A DNA stretch of 11,595 nucleotides from Alphaproteobacteria bacterium UBA6038 (GCA_002429315.1 DIZC01000085.1:1-11595), one strand, 5' to 3'. Numbered from the stretch's first letter, positions 1-7,238 are shown. Numbers and translations: made by a program. Notes: generated by a model not told the origin, from the letters alone.

Positions 1-674
1 CCGAATTTGTGGTGGAAGGCTTCGTCGGTCATCACCAGCTGGCAGAGCTTCACCAGCAGCGGATCGTTGGATTTCTGGTAGAGCGTGGCGAAGGCGCCCA
101 TCGCAAGCCCTTCGACCAGCATCTGCATGCCGACGATCTTCTTGTACACCTCGGGCGCATAGACGACTTCGCTCAGCAGATTCTGCAACGTGGCGCCGCA
201 GGGCAGCGGCGTGCCCCAGCGCGCCTGAATGTATTTGCTAAACGCCGTGACGTGGCGGGCCTCCTCGCGCGTCTGGTTGGCCGCATATTCCTGCGCGCCT
301 GGGTCTTTCAGGATATGGCAGAGAGATGCGGACAGCGCGAGGGCGCCCTGCTCGCCGTGGAGGATGGACGAAATCTGCCAGCGCGCCGATTGCGACGCGA
401 ACCTGATCTTCTGCTCGCGCGACATGGCATCGCCGATGCGGGTGCGGAAGATGACGAAGAAATCTTCCGGCAGCACCGTTTCTGACTGCATGTCGAACGG
501 CTCGCCGAAGTCGATGTACTTGCGATCGAGCGGATCCCAGAAATGGTCGTGGGTGGCGGAAATGATCTTGTCGAACGCGGTGGACCGGCGGCCGTATCGC
601 TCCACCTCCAGCATGGCCGGAAAATCTCGCGGATCGGCCGCGTCGTAGGCACTATCTTTGGTGATCTGCGCCAT
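1..674 (-). CDS. Ferritin-like diiron protein (partial, C-terminus beyond left edge)
   Basis: The frame opens with ATG at 674 and runs 224 codons to the left edge without a stop, so the C-terminus is missing. A good Shine-Dalgarno (GGGAGA, 5 bases before the ATG) fixes the start. The protein is soluble and mostly helical, with no signal peptide or membrane segment. It shows the full four-helix diiron ligand pattern: Glu108 (HGEQ), Glu138-x-x-His141 (EEARH), Glu188 (LVEG) and Glu218-x-x-His221 (DEAFHH). That places it in the ferritin-like superfamily, among the R2-like and AurF-like oxidase/oxygenase members rather than true ferritins, because of the long N-terminal extension of about 85 residues and the spacing of the helices. 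Substrate and reaction cannot be told from sequence. It is divergent from hslV and appears to be transcribed on its own. Confidence 0.8.
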   Translation of the reverse strand, partial: MAQITKDSAYDAADPRDFPAMLEVERYGRRSTAFDKIISATHDHFWDPLDRKYIDFGEPFDMQSETVLPEDFFVIFRTRIGDAMSREQKIRFASQSARWQISSILHGEQGALALSASLCHILKDPGAQEYAANQTREEARHVTAFSKYIQARWGTPLPCGATLQNLLSEVVYAPEVYKKIVGMQMLVEGLAMGAFATLYQKSNDPLLVKLCQLVMTDEAFHHKF

Positions 675-700
675 GCTGTTCTCCCGCGCTGGCTGATGCC

Positions 701-729
701 AGTGTGGACATGGCACAGTGCAGAGTCAA
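701..729 (-). promoter_or_regulatory. Candidate promoter for the ferritin-like gene
   Basis: On the minus strand TTGACT (729-724) is followed after 17 bases by CACACT (706-701). The -35 box is strong and preceded by C, as in the alphaproteobacterial CTTGAC consensus. The -10 box is weak (3 of 6). A start near 693 would give a short leader containing the GGGAGA ribosome site. Confidence 0.35.
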
Positions 730-735
730 GAAAAA

Positions 736-749
736 TGACGCTCCCGTCA
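736..749. promoter_or_regulatory. Small inverted repeat in the divergent intergenic region
   Basis: TGACG (736-740) and CGTCA (745-749) form a perfect 5-bp inverted repeat with a 4-base spacer. It lies just upstream of the candidate minus-strand promoter and upstream of hslV. It could be an operator half-site pair or chance. A second, GC-only repeat (GCGCGC at 763-768 and 775-780) follows. I see no convincing promoter reading into hslV in this stretch. Confidence 0.15.
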
Positions 750-815
750 CCTTCTGGCGATTGCGCGCCGGGGAGCGCGCGCCTATCTGCGGAACCCATG
801 AGCGGATTTGACAGG

Positions 816-1376
816 ATGAATTCCAAATACAAAGGCGAACGCTGGCGCTCCACCACCATTCTGTCGGTTCGCAAGGGCGGCAAGGTGGTGATTGCCGGCG
901 ATGGCCAGGTCACCATGGGGCAGACGGTGATGAAGGCGAACGCGCGGAAAGTTCGACGCCTCGGCAAAGGCGAGGTGATCGCGGGGTTTGCCGGCGCCAC
1001 CGCCGATGCCTTTGCGCTGTTCGAGCGGCTTGAGGCCAAGATCGAGCAACACCCCGGCAATCTTGCACGCGCGTGCGTGGAGTTGGCGAAGGATTGGCGG
1101 CTCGACAAATATTTGCGCCAGCTGCAGGCGCTGATGGCGGTGGCGGATACCCGGGCCTCTCTGGTGCTCTCGGGCACCGGCGATGTGGTGGAGCCGGAAA
1201 ACGGGTTGATCGGCATCGGCTCCGGCGGGAACTACGCGTTGGCCGCGGCGCGCGCGCTGCTGGACTTCGACCTGTCGGCCGAGGAGATCGCACGGCGCGC
1301 CCTGATGATCGCCGCCGACATTTGCGTCTATACCAACGCGAACATCGTGATCGAAAGCCTCGACAGCGCGGCTTAA
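816..1376 (+). CDS. hslV: ATP-dependent protease subunit HslV (ClpQ)
   Basis: HslV is the proteolytic subunit of the cytoplasmic HslUV (ClpYQ) protease, an N-terminal-threonine hydrolase related to proteasome beta subunits that degrades unfolded and regulatory proteins fed to it by HslU. The frame matches the family over its whole length: TTILSVRKGGKVVIAGDGQV near the N-terminus, GFAGATADAFALFERLE, the GIGSGGNYALAAARALL segment and ADICVYTNANIVIE at the C-terminus. From ATG 816 the protein is 186 residues, and the catalytic threonine is Thr13 after a 12-residue extension that must be removed. An in-frame ATG at 798 would make the extension 18 residues. GCGGA at 802-806 favours 816 slightly, and that length is usual for alphaproteobacteria. 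The gene is followed by hslU, but the two are separated by a relic of another gene. Confidence 0.96.
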   Translation: MNSKYKGERWRSTTILSVRKGGKVVIAGDGQVTMGQTVMKANARKVRRLGKGEVIAGFAGATADAFALFERLEAKIEQHPGNLARACVELAKDWRLDKYLRQLQALMAVADTRASLVLSGTGDVVEPENGLIGIGSGGNYALAAARALLDFDLSAEEIARRALMIAADICVYTNANIVIESLDSAA

Positions 1377-1382
1377 TTGATG

Positions 1383-1491
1383 CATCCCGCAAAATTGAAT
1401 CCCGGCGACTGCTTCGCCTATGCGCTGGCGAAGAGCTGCATGAGCCATTGTGTTACAAGGGTGGGATTTCAGCAGGACCGACATCAATCCG
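1383..1491 (+). pseudogene. Remnant of a VapC-type PIN-domain toxin (C-terminal end, two frameshifts)
   Basis: Read across three frames, the hslV-hslU gap spells the conserved C-terminal end of VapC toxins. HPAKLNPGDCFAYALAK (1383-1433) is followed after a one-base slip by ELHEPLCYKG (1433-1462), and after a second one-base slip by DFSRTDINP (1465-1491). Intact VapC proteins (PIN-domain ribonucleases of type II toxin-antitoxin modules) typically end in a stretch like LNxGDCxxYALAK...EPLLxKGxDFxxTDI, and the aspartate of GDC is one of the metal-binding acidic residues. Each slip is explained by a single lost base. The N-terminal two thirds of the toxin, including the other acidic residues, and any vapB antitoxin are absent. 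The relic starts right after the hslV stop codon and cannot make a functional toxin. Confidence 0.75.
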
Positions 1492-1493
1492 CA

Positions 1494-1522
1494 TTGTGAA
1501 GTGGTGCCCAAGTCGCCATATA
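1494..1522 (+). promoter_or_regulatory. Weak candidate promoter just before hslU
   Basis: TTGTGA (1494-1499) is followed after 17 bases by CATATA (1517-1522). A start 7-8 bases downstream would fall at the hslU ATG (1530), giving a nearly leaderless message. No Shine-Dalgarno is visible before hslU. Both boxes are only partial matches, so this is speculative. Confidence 0.18.
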
Positions 1523-1529
1523 GCGCGCC

Positions 1530-2840
1530 ATGAGCTCCTTCTTTACGCCGCGGGAAATCGTTTCCGAGCTTGATCGCTACATCGTGGGGCAGGCCGACGC
1601 AAAGCGCGCCGTTGCCATCGCGCTGCGCAATCGCTGGCGCCGGCAGCAGCTCGCGCCCGAACTGCGTGAAGAGGTGCTACCCAAGAACATCCTGATGATC
1701 GGGCCTACAGGCGTTGGCAAAACGGAGATTTCGCGAAGGCTCGCAAGGCTCGCGCAGGCGCCTTTCCTGAAGGTGGAAGCGACCAAATTCACCGAAGTTG
1801 GCTATGTCGGGCGCGACGTCGAGCAAATCGTCCGCGATCTTCTGGAAATCGGCATTGCGCAGGTGCGCGAGCGCAAGCGGCGCGATGTCGAAGCGCAGGC
1901 GGAGGCGCGCGCCGAAGAACGAATTCTCGATGCCTTGGTGGGTGACAAATCGAGCGCTGGGACGCGAGAGTCGTTCCGCCGGATGCTTCGCGCGGGCGAG
2001 CTGAACGACAAGGACGTCGAGCTTGAGATGCGCGAGTCCGGTGGCATGCCGTCCATCGAAATTCCCGGCATGCCCAATGCCCAGATCAGCATGGTCAGCC
2101 TCGGGGACATCTTCGGCAAGGCATTCGGCGGGCGCGCCAAAACACGCCGCATCAAGGTGGTCGAAGCCCATTCGCCGCTCGTTGCCGAAGAAGCGGACAA
2201 GCTGCTCGACAACGATGCCATTACCCGCGAGGCGATCGAGACGGTCGAGGACAACGGCATCGTGTTCCTCGATGAGATCGACAAGATCTGCGCGCGTTCC
2301 GAATTTCGCGGCGGCGGCGATGTCTCGCGCGAAGGCGTGCAGCGCGATTTGCTCCCGCTCATCGAAGGCACCACGGTCGCCACCAAACACGGCAGCGTGA
2401 AGACGGACCACATCCTGTTCATCGCATCCGGCGCCTTCCATGCGGCGAAGCCATCGGACCTGCTGCCGGAGCTGCAGGGCCGCTTGCCCATCCGGGTTGA
2501 GCTGAAGGCGCTTACCCGCGACGATTTTCAGCGCATCCTGACCGAGCCGGAAGCGAGCCTTATCAAGCAGTACATTGCGCTGATGGAAACTGAGGGCGTG
2601 CGGCTGGAATTCACGCCGGACTCAATTTCGGCCATTGCCGACATCGCCGCGCAGGTGAACGCAAGCGTGGAGAACATCGGCGCCCGACGCCTGCACACCG
2701 TGATGGAGCGGATCGTGGACGAAATCAGCTTCGCGGCCACCGATCGCGCCGGCGAAAAGATCGTCATCGACGCAGCTTACGTGCACGAGCGGGTGGACGG
2801 TCTCGCCAGGGACCATGATCTGTCCCGCTTCATTTTGTAG
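1530..2840 (+). CDS. hslU: ATP-dependent protease ATPase subunit HslU (ClpY)
   Basis: HslU is the AAA+ unfoldase that recognises, unfolds and threads substrates into the HslV chamber. The 436-residue product is close to the usual length (about 435-445). It begins with the family's typical SFFTPREIVSELDRYIVGQ. Walker A is GPTGVGKT at residues 58-65, the pore loop GYVG is at 91-94, and Walker B is IVFLDEID, with Asp248 and Glu249. The inserted I-domain lies between about residues 110 and 235, the sensor region ASGAFH follows, and the C-terminus ends in DLSRFIL, the tail that docks into HslV and activates it. All functional elements look intact. The upstream hslV is 153 bp away, whereas the pair is usually much tighter, because a decayed toxin gene lies between them. 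No clear ribosome site precedes the ATG. Confidence 0.97.
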   Translation: MSSFFTPREIVSELDRYIVGQADAKRAVAIALRNRWRRQQLAPELREEVLPKNILMIGPTGVGKTEISRRLARLAQAPFLKVEATKFTEVGYVGRDVEQIVRDLLEIGIAQVRERKRRDVEAQAEARAEERILDALVGDKSSAGTRESFRRMLRAGELNDKDVELEMRESGGMPSIEIPGMPNAQISMVSLGDIFGKAFGGRAKTRRIKVVEAHSPLVAEEADKLLDNDAITREAIETVEDNGIVFLDEIDKICARSEFRGGGDVSREGVQRDLLPLIEGTTVATKHGSVKTDHILFIASGAFHAAKPSDLLPELQGRLPIRVELKALTRDDFQRILTEPEASLIKQYIALMETEGVRLEFTPDSISAIADIAAQVNASVENIGARRLHTVMERIVDEISFAATDRAGEKIVIDAAYVHERVDGLARDHDLSRFIL

Positions 2841-2842
2841 GG

Positions 2843-2920
2843 CTTTTGGCGGTAGGTTGACCCCCAAAGGATTCCTTGTCAGAAGTCGCGCTTTGCATGT
2901 TGCGAATTGCGACAAGAAGG
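2843..2920 (+). promoter_or_regulatory. Structured leader of metK, possible ribosome-site sequestering
   Basis: The 88 bases between hslU and metK can form several stems. CTTTTGG (2843-2849) pairs with CCAAAGG (2864-2870). CTTGTC (2875-2880) pairs with GACAAG (2911-2916), extendable by CC/GG so that it reaches the metK Shine-Dalgarno AAGAAGG (2914-2920). GTCGC (2885-2889) pairs with GCGAC (2909-2913), which excludes the previous stem because both use GAC 2911-2913. A direct repeat TTGCGA-A-TTGCGA lies at 2900-2912. Mutually exclusive stems over a ribosome site resemble a translational switch, and metK is a classic target of S-adenosylmethionine riboswitches. However, I do not recognise the SAM-I, SAM-II or SAM/SAH consensus here. 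There is no run of U after any stem to suggest a terminator for hslU. Confidence 0.25.
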
Positions 2921-2928
2921 CGTCCCGC

Positions 2929-4116
<1,188 letters not shown>

Positions 4117-4130
4117 TCCTTCTTGGCTCG

Positions 4131-4193
4131 CGTCATGCTGAGGTGCGAAGCGAAGCCGAGCCTCGAAGCACGCGCGAGCACCTCAGGATGACG
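4131..4193. repeat. Interspersed palindromic repeat between metK and trmB
   Basis: CGTCATGCTGAGGTGC (4131-4146) and GCACCTCAGGATGACG (4178-4193) are inverted copies matching at 15 of 16 bases, separated by a GA/GC-rich middle of 31 bases. As RNA this makes a long hairpin. Elements with arms like CGTCATCCTGAGG...CCTCAGGATGACG are widespread interspersed repeats of alphaproteobacterial genomes; I recognise the type from general knowledge but only one copy is in this window. The right arm contains ATG 4188-4190, the predicted start of trmB. Confidence 0.8.
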
Positions 4194-4973
4194 GATGATC
4201 CACAACGCGCGCGCCGCATGCTGTACGGCCGCCGCAAGGGGCCGAAACTCTCTGCGCATCAGCAGCATTTGCTCGATCACCTGCTGCCGCAATTGGAACT
4301 GCGCCTGAGTCCGGGCGCGGACCCGCGCACCTATTTCTCAGGATCTGTGGAAGACGTGTGGCTCGAGGTCGGATTCGGAGGCGGCGAGCATCTGATCTGG
4401 CAGGCACAGCACCACCCGAAGATCGGTCTCATCGGCGCCGAGCCGTATGTGAATGGCGTGGTGAAGCTGCTGTCGCAAATAGAAGCCCTCTCGTCCGGAA
4501 TCGGAGGAGGGGGTTTGGGTGAGGTGACGTCAACATCTGCAGAGGATTGGACCACCCCCTCACCCCAACCCTCTCCCCGACATGCGTGGGGGCGAGAGAG
4601 AATTCGTGTCTATCCCAGCGATGCACGAGACATTCTGGAAGCACTGTCGGATGCCAGTCTCGGCCGGGTGTTCATCCTGTTTCCTGATCCCTGGCCCAAG
4701 ACGCGCCACCACAAGCGGCGCTTTATCCAGATGGAGACGCTGGATCAGCTTGCGCGCGTGATGGAACCGGGCGCCGAATTGCGCTTCGCCAGCGACGACG
4801 CCGGCTATGTGGAATGGACACTTGAATGTCTGATGGCGCACCCGGCCTTCGAATGGACCGTCACCCGCGCATGCGATTGGCAGACACGCCCGGCGGACTG
4901 GACGCCCACTCGCTATGAAGTCAAGCAACTGCACGGCAGGCCGGCTTTTCTTTGGTTTTCCCGTCGTGCTTGA
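4188..4973 (+). CDS. trmB: tRNA (guanine-N7-)-methyltransferase with in-frame repeat insertion
   Basis: TrmB uses SAM to methylate N7 of G46 in the variable loop of tRNAs. The product is 261 residues, longer than the usual 220-240. The SAM-binding motif is LEVGFGGGEH (residues 59-68), followed by IGAEPYVNGVV (82-92), the DARD segment (145-148), the signature FPDPWPKTRHHKRRF (165-179) and the C-terminal TRYEVKQLHGRPAF (241-254). Residues 101-138 are foreign to the family: they are glycine-, proline- and serine-rich, encoded by a palindromic repeat, and sit in the loop between the helix after the GAEPY strand and the next strand (IRVYPSDARD). All catalytic motifs survive on both sides, so the enzyme may still work. 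The ATG at 4188 lies inside another palindromic repeat and has only a weak ribosome site (CTCAGG abutting it). ATG 4218 (MLYGRRKG) is an alternative start and would lie outside the repeat. Confidence 0.93.
   Translation: MTDDPQRARRMLYGRRKGPKLSAHQQHLLDHLLPQLELRLSPGADPRTYFSGSVEDVWLEVGFGGGEHLIWQAQHHPKIGLIGAEPYVNGVVKLLSQIEALSSGIGGGGLGEVTSTSAEDWTTPSPQPSPRHAWGRERIRVYPSDARDILEALSDASLGRVFILFPDPWPKTRHHKRRFIQMETLDQLARVMEPGAELRFASDDAGYVEWTLECLMAHPAFEWTVTRACDWQTRPADWTPTRYEVKQLHGRPAFLWFSRRA
4486..4601. repeat. Palindromic repeat pair inserted in the trmB coding sequence
   Basis: Two related G- and C-rich units lie in inverted orientation, 4486-4526 and 4553-4600, around a unique spacer of about 26 bases. 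The best matching core is GGGTGAGG (4517-4524) against CCTCACCC (4558-4565). The sequence CCCCTCACCCCAACCCTCTC in the right unit is of a kind found as an interspersed repeat in many proteobacterial genomes. Each unit can also fold on its own, for example CTCTCCCC (4571-4578) with GGGGGCGAGAG (4588-4598). The insertion is a multiple of three and stop-free in the trmB frame, adding about 33-38 codons. Confidence 0.75.
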
Positions 4974-4974
4974 C

Positions 4975-5003
4975 TTGCTTTTCGGGCAATCGGCGCCTAT
5001 ATG
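4975..5003 (+). promoter_or_regulatory. Candidate promoter for the rimP-nusA-infB operon
   Basis: TTGCTT (4975-4980) is followed after exactly 17 bases by TATATG (4998-5003), just after the trmB stop. CTTGAC (4969-4974) overlaps the trmB stop but is 22 bases from CTATAT, too far for a normal pair. The AT-rich dip in otherwise GC-rich DNA and the 104-base gap before rimP support a transcription start near 5010. Confidence 0.35.
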
Positions 5004-5013
5004 CGCCGCATTC

Positions 5014-5058
5014 CCATACAACGAAGTGTCGTTGTGTGGCGGTTCGACAAGAGCCGCC
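5014..5058 (+). promoter_or_regulatory. Two hairpins in the rimP leader
   Basis: CCATACAACGA (5014-5024) pairs with TCGTTGTGTGG (5029-5039) around the loop AGTG, giving 11 pairs with one G-U. GGCGGTTC (5038-5045) pairs with GAGCCGCC (5051-5058) around GACAA, giving 8 pairs with one G-U. The two stems share bases 5038-5039. No U-run follows, so neither is an intrinsic terminator. The ribosome site GGGAAAGAGG (5061-5070) lies immediately after the second stem. Confidence 0.4.
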
Positions 5059-5077
5059 GCGGGAAAGAGGCTTTGTT

Positions 5078-5617
5078 TTGGAGACGCCAATCCTTAGCGC
5101 CATGTCGCAACTGGAGCCGATCGTCGCCCCTGCCGTGGAAGCGGCGGGGTACCGGCTCGTGCGCCTGCGGCTGATCGGCGGCAAGACCAAGACTCTGCAG
5201 ATCATGGCCGAGCGGCCGGACGGGCGTATGGACGTCGAGGATTGCGCGCGCCTCAGCCGCGCCCTATCGGAGTTCCTCGATCGCGAGGACCCGCTCGAAG
5301 GCGAATATGTGCTGGAGGTGTCATCGCCCGGGATAGACCGGCCGCTGACGCGGCTCACCGATTTCTCGCGCTGGTCCGGCCATGAGGCGAAGCTCGAGCT
5401 GGCGGCGCCGGATGCAACCGGCCGCAAGCGCTTCAGGGGGCTACTGCTGGGGCTGGACGGCAACGATGTCGTTGTCGATGTCGAGGGCCAGCGGCTGAGA
5501 TTTCCCTTCCACAGCATTGCGGAAGCGAGGCTCGTGCTGACGGACAGACTGATTCAGGAAGATTTGAAGGCGCGCAAGCATAGTGCCGAAACGGCAGCGA
5601 AAGCTGTCACGAACTAG
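5078..5617 (+). CDS. rimP: Ribosome maturation factor RimP
   Basis: RimP binds the 30S subunit during late assembly and helps ribosomal proteins join 16S rRNA. The two-domain family pattern is clear. The N-terminal alpha/beta domain runs through GYRLVRLRLIGGKTKTLQI, the ERPDGRMDVEDCARLSR segment and the signature VSSPGIDRPLTR (residues 81-92, counted from the start chosen here). The C-terminal SH3-like domain contains KRFRGLLLGLDGNDVVVDVE and ends with the lysine-rich HSAETAAKAVTN. I chose TTG 5078 (METPILSAMSQ, 179 residues) because GGGAAAGAGG ends 7 bases before it. The ATG at 5102 (171 residues) has no ribosome site. Both starts keep the whole conserved fold. It opens the rimP-nusA-ylxR-infB operon, and nusA follows after 16 bases. 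Confidence 0.93.
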   Translation: METPILSAMSQLEPIVAPAVEAAGYRLVRLRLIGGKTKTLQIMAERPDGRMDVEDCARLSRALSEFLDREDPLEGEYVLEVSSPGIDRPLTRLTDFSRWSGHEAKLELAAPDATGRKRFRGLLLGLDGNDVVVDVEGQRLRFPFHSIAEARLVLTDRLIQEDLKARKHSAETAAKAVTN

Positions 5618-5633
5618 AGACCAGGAGAAAGAC

Positions 5634-7238
5634 ATGGCCATGGGCGTTGCCGCTAACCGGCTCGAACTCTTGCAGATCGCAGACGCGGTCGCACGCGACA
5701 AGTCGATCGACAAAGGTGTCGTGCTGGGCGCGATGGAAGAGGCGATGCAGCGCGCGGCGAAAGCGCGATACGGCAGCGAGAACGAAATCCGCGTCGATAT
5801 CGACCCGAAGACGGGTGAGACGCACGTCTCGCGCTATCTCCATGTCGTAGAGCTGGTGGAGAACGACAAGATCGAGATCAGCCTCGAAGATGCCCGGGCG
5901 CGCAACCCGGCGGCGCAGGTGGGCGACATCATCGCGGAAACACTGCCGCCGGTGGATTTTTCCCGCATCGCCGCGCAGGCCGCCAAGCAGGTGATCGTGC
6001 AGAAGGTCCGCGATGCCGAGCGCGAGCGCCAATACGAGGAATACAAGGACCGCATCGGCGAAATCGTCCACGGCATCGTGAAGCGGGTGGAGTTCGGCTC
6101 GGTGGTCGTCGATCTTGGCCGCGCCGAGGGCGTGGTGCGCCGCGACGAAATGATCCCGCGCGAAAATTTCCGCACTGGCGACCGCATCCGCGCCTACATC
6201 TACGACGTCCGGCGCGAAACCCGCGGACCGCAAATCTTTCTCTCGCGCAGCCACCCGCAGTTCATGGTGCGATTGTTCGCGCAGGAAGTGCCGGAAATCT
6301 ATGACGGCATCATCGAAATCCGCGCGGTGGCGCGTGACCCCGGCTCCCGCGCCAAGATTGCGGTGATCAGCAAGGATTCGAGCATCGATCCCGTCGGCGC
6401 TTGCGTCGGGATGCGCGGCGTACGGGTCCAGGCGGTGGTGCAGGAGCTTCAGGGCGAACGCATCGACATCATCCCGTGGAATCCCGATCCGGCCACCTTC
6501 ATCGTGAATGCACTGGCGCCGGCGGAAGTCAGCAAGGTGGTGCTGGATGAAGACACCCATCGCGTCGAAGTGGTCGTGCCGGATGAGCAGCTGTCGCTTG
6601 CTATCGGCCGCCGCGGCCAAAACGTGCGCCTCGCATCCCAGCTCACCGGTTGGCAGATCGACATCCTGACGGAAGCGGAAGAATCCGAGCGGCGGCAGAA
6701 AGAATTCTCCGAACGCACCCAGCTGTTCATGGACACACTGGATGTGGACGAGACGGTGGCGCAGCTGCTCGCCTCAGAAGGCTTCTCCAGCATCGAAGAC
6801 GTGGCCTATGTGCCGCTGAACGAACTCGCGGCCGTTCAGGGCTTCGACGAGGAAACGGCGCAGGAACTGCAGACGCGCGCGCAGGAATATATCGAAGCCC
6901 AGAACAAGGAGATGGACGATAGGCGCCGCGAGTTGGGCGTCACCGACGAGGTGTTGGAAGTCGATGGCATCACACCGGCGATGGCGGCTGCTTTGGGGGA
7001 AAACGGCGTCAAGACGCTGGAAGATCTCGCCGGATGCGCGACCGACGATCTGCTGGGCTACTACGAGCAGAACAAGGACAAAGAGCGCGTGCGTATTCCC
7101 GGCGCGTTGGAAGGCTTCGACCTGACAGCGGAGGATGCCAACGCAATCGTCATGAATGCCCGCGTGAAGGTGGGCTGGATCGAAGCGCCTAAGGAAGGCG
7201 CGGCTGAAGAAGATACAACGGAGGAACCCGAGGCCTGA
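5634..7238 (+). CDS. nusA: Transcription termination/antitermination protein NusA
   Basis: NusA binds RNA polymerase near the RNA exit channel and modulates pausing, intrinsic termination and antitermination. The 534-residue product has the expected domain order. The RNA-polymerase-binding N-terminal domain spans about 1-135. The S1 domain (GEIVHGIVKRVEFGSVVVDL onward) spans about 142-195. KH1 carries GMRG at 259-262 and KH2 carries GRRG at 325-328. Two helix-hairpin-helix acidic repeats follow from about residue 360 (LDVDETVAQLLASEGFSSIE, then LEVDGITPAMAAALGENGVK) and an acidic tail ends in EEDTTEEPEA. It is somewhat longer than E. coli NusA (495), as is usual for alphaproteobacteria. ATG 5634 is preceded by AGGAG with 6 bases spacing; the frame upstream to 5583 overlaps rimP and is not conserved. 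The stop codon overlaps the start of the next gene by one base (TGATG). Confidence 0.97.
   Translation: MAMGVAANRLELLQIADAVARDKSIDKGVVLGAMEEAMQRAAKARYGSENEIRVDIDPKTGETHVSRYLHVVELVENDKIEISLEDARARNPAAQVGDIIAETLPPVDFSRIAAQAAKQVIVQKVRDAERERQYEEYKDRIGEIVHGIVKRVEFGSVVVDLGRAEGVVRRDEMIPRENFRTGDRIRAYIYDVRRETRGPQIFLSRSHPQFMVRLFAQEVPEIYDGIIEIRAVARDPGSRAKIAVISKDSSIDPVGACVGMRGVRVQAVVQELQGERIDIIPWNPDPATFIVNALAPAEVSKVVLDEDTHRVEVVVPDEQLSLAIGRRGQNVRLASQLTGWQIDILTEAEESERRQKEFSERTQLFMDTLDVDETVAQLLASEGFSSIEDVAYVPLNELAAVQGFDEETAQELQTRAQEYIEAQNKEMDDRRRELGVTDEVLEVDGITPAMAAALGENGVKTLEDLAGCATDDLLGYYEQNKDKERVRIPGALEGFDLTAEDANAIVMNARVKVGWIEAPKEGAAEEDTTEEPEA

Noticed and set aside
763..780. GCGCGC hairpin before hslV as a regulatory element
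   Set aside because: Short, GC-only and easily produced by the base composition; no supporting context.
1380..1499. A 39-residue small gene (MHPAKLNPGDCFAYALAK...) between hslV and hslU
   Set aside because: The conserved similarity leaves this frame after residue 18 and continues in two other frames, so it is a broken piece of vapC and not a working small gene. There is no ribosome site either.
2841..2928. Known SAM riboswitch upstream of metK
   Set aside because: The conserved cores of SAM-I, SAM-II and SAM/SAH as I know them are not visible; kept only as an unclassified structured leader.
5038..5058. tRNA-like GGTTCGA element before rimP, recalling the metY tRNA that precedes rimP in E. 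coli
   Set aside because: The surrounding bases form a plain 8-bp hairpin with a 5-base loop; no acceptor, D or anticodon arms can be built.
5607..6620. 337-codon open frame on the minus strand opposite nusA
   Set aside because: Antisense to the S1 and KH domains of NusA; high GC at third positions keeps this frame open by chance.
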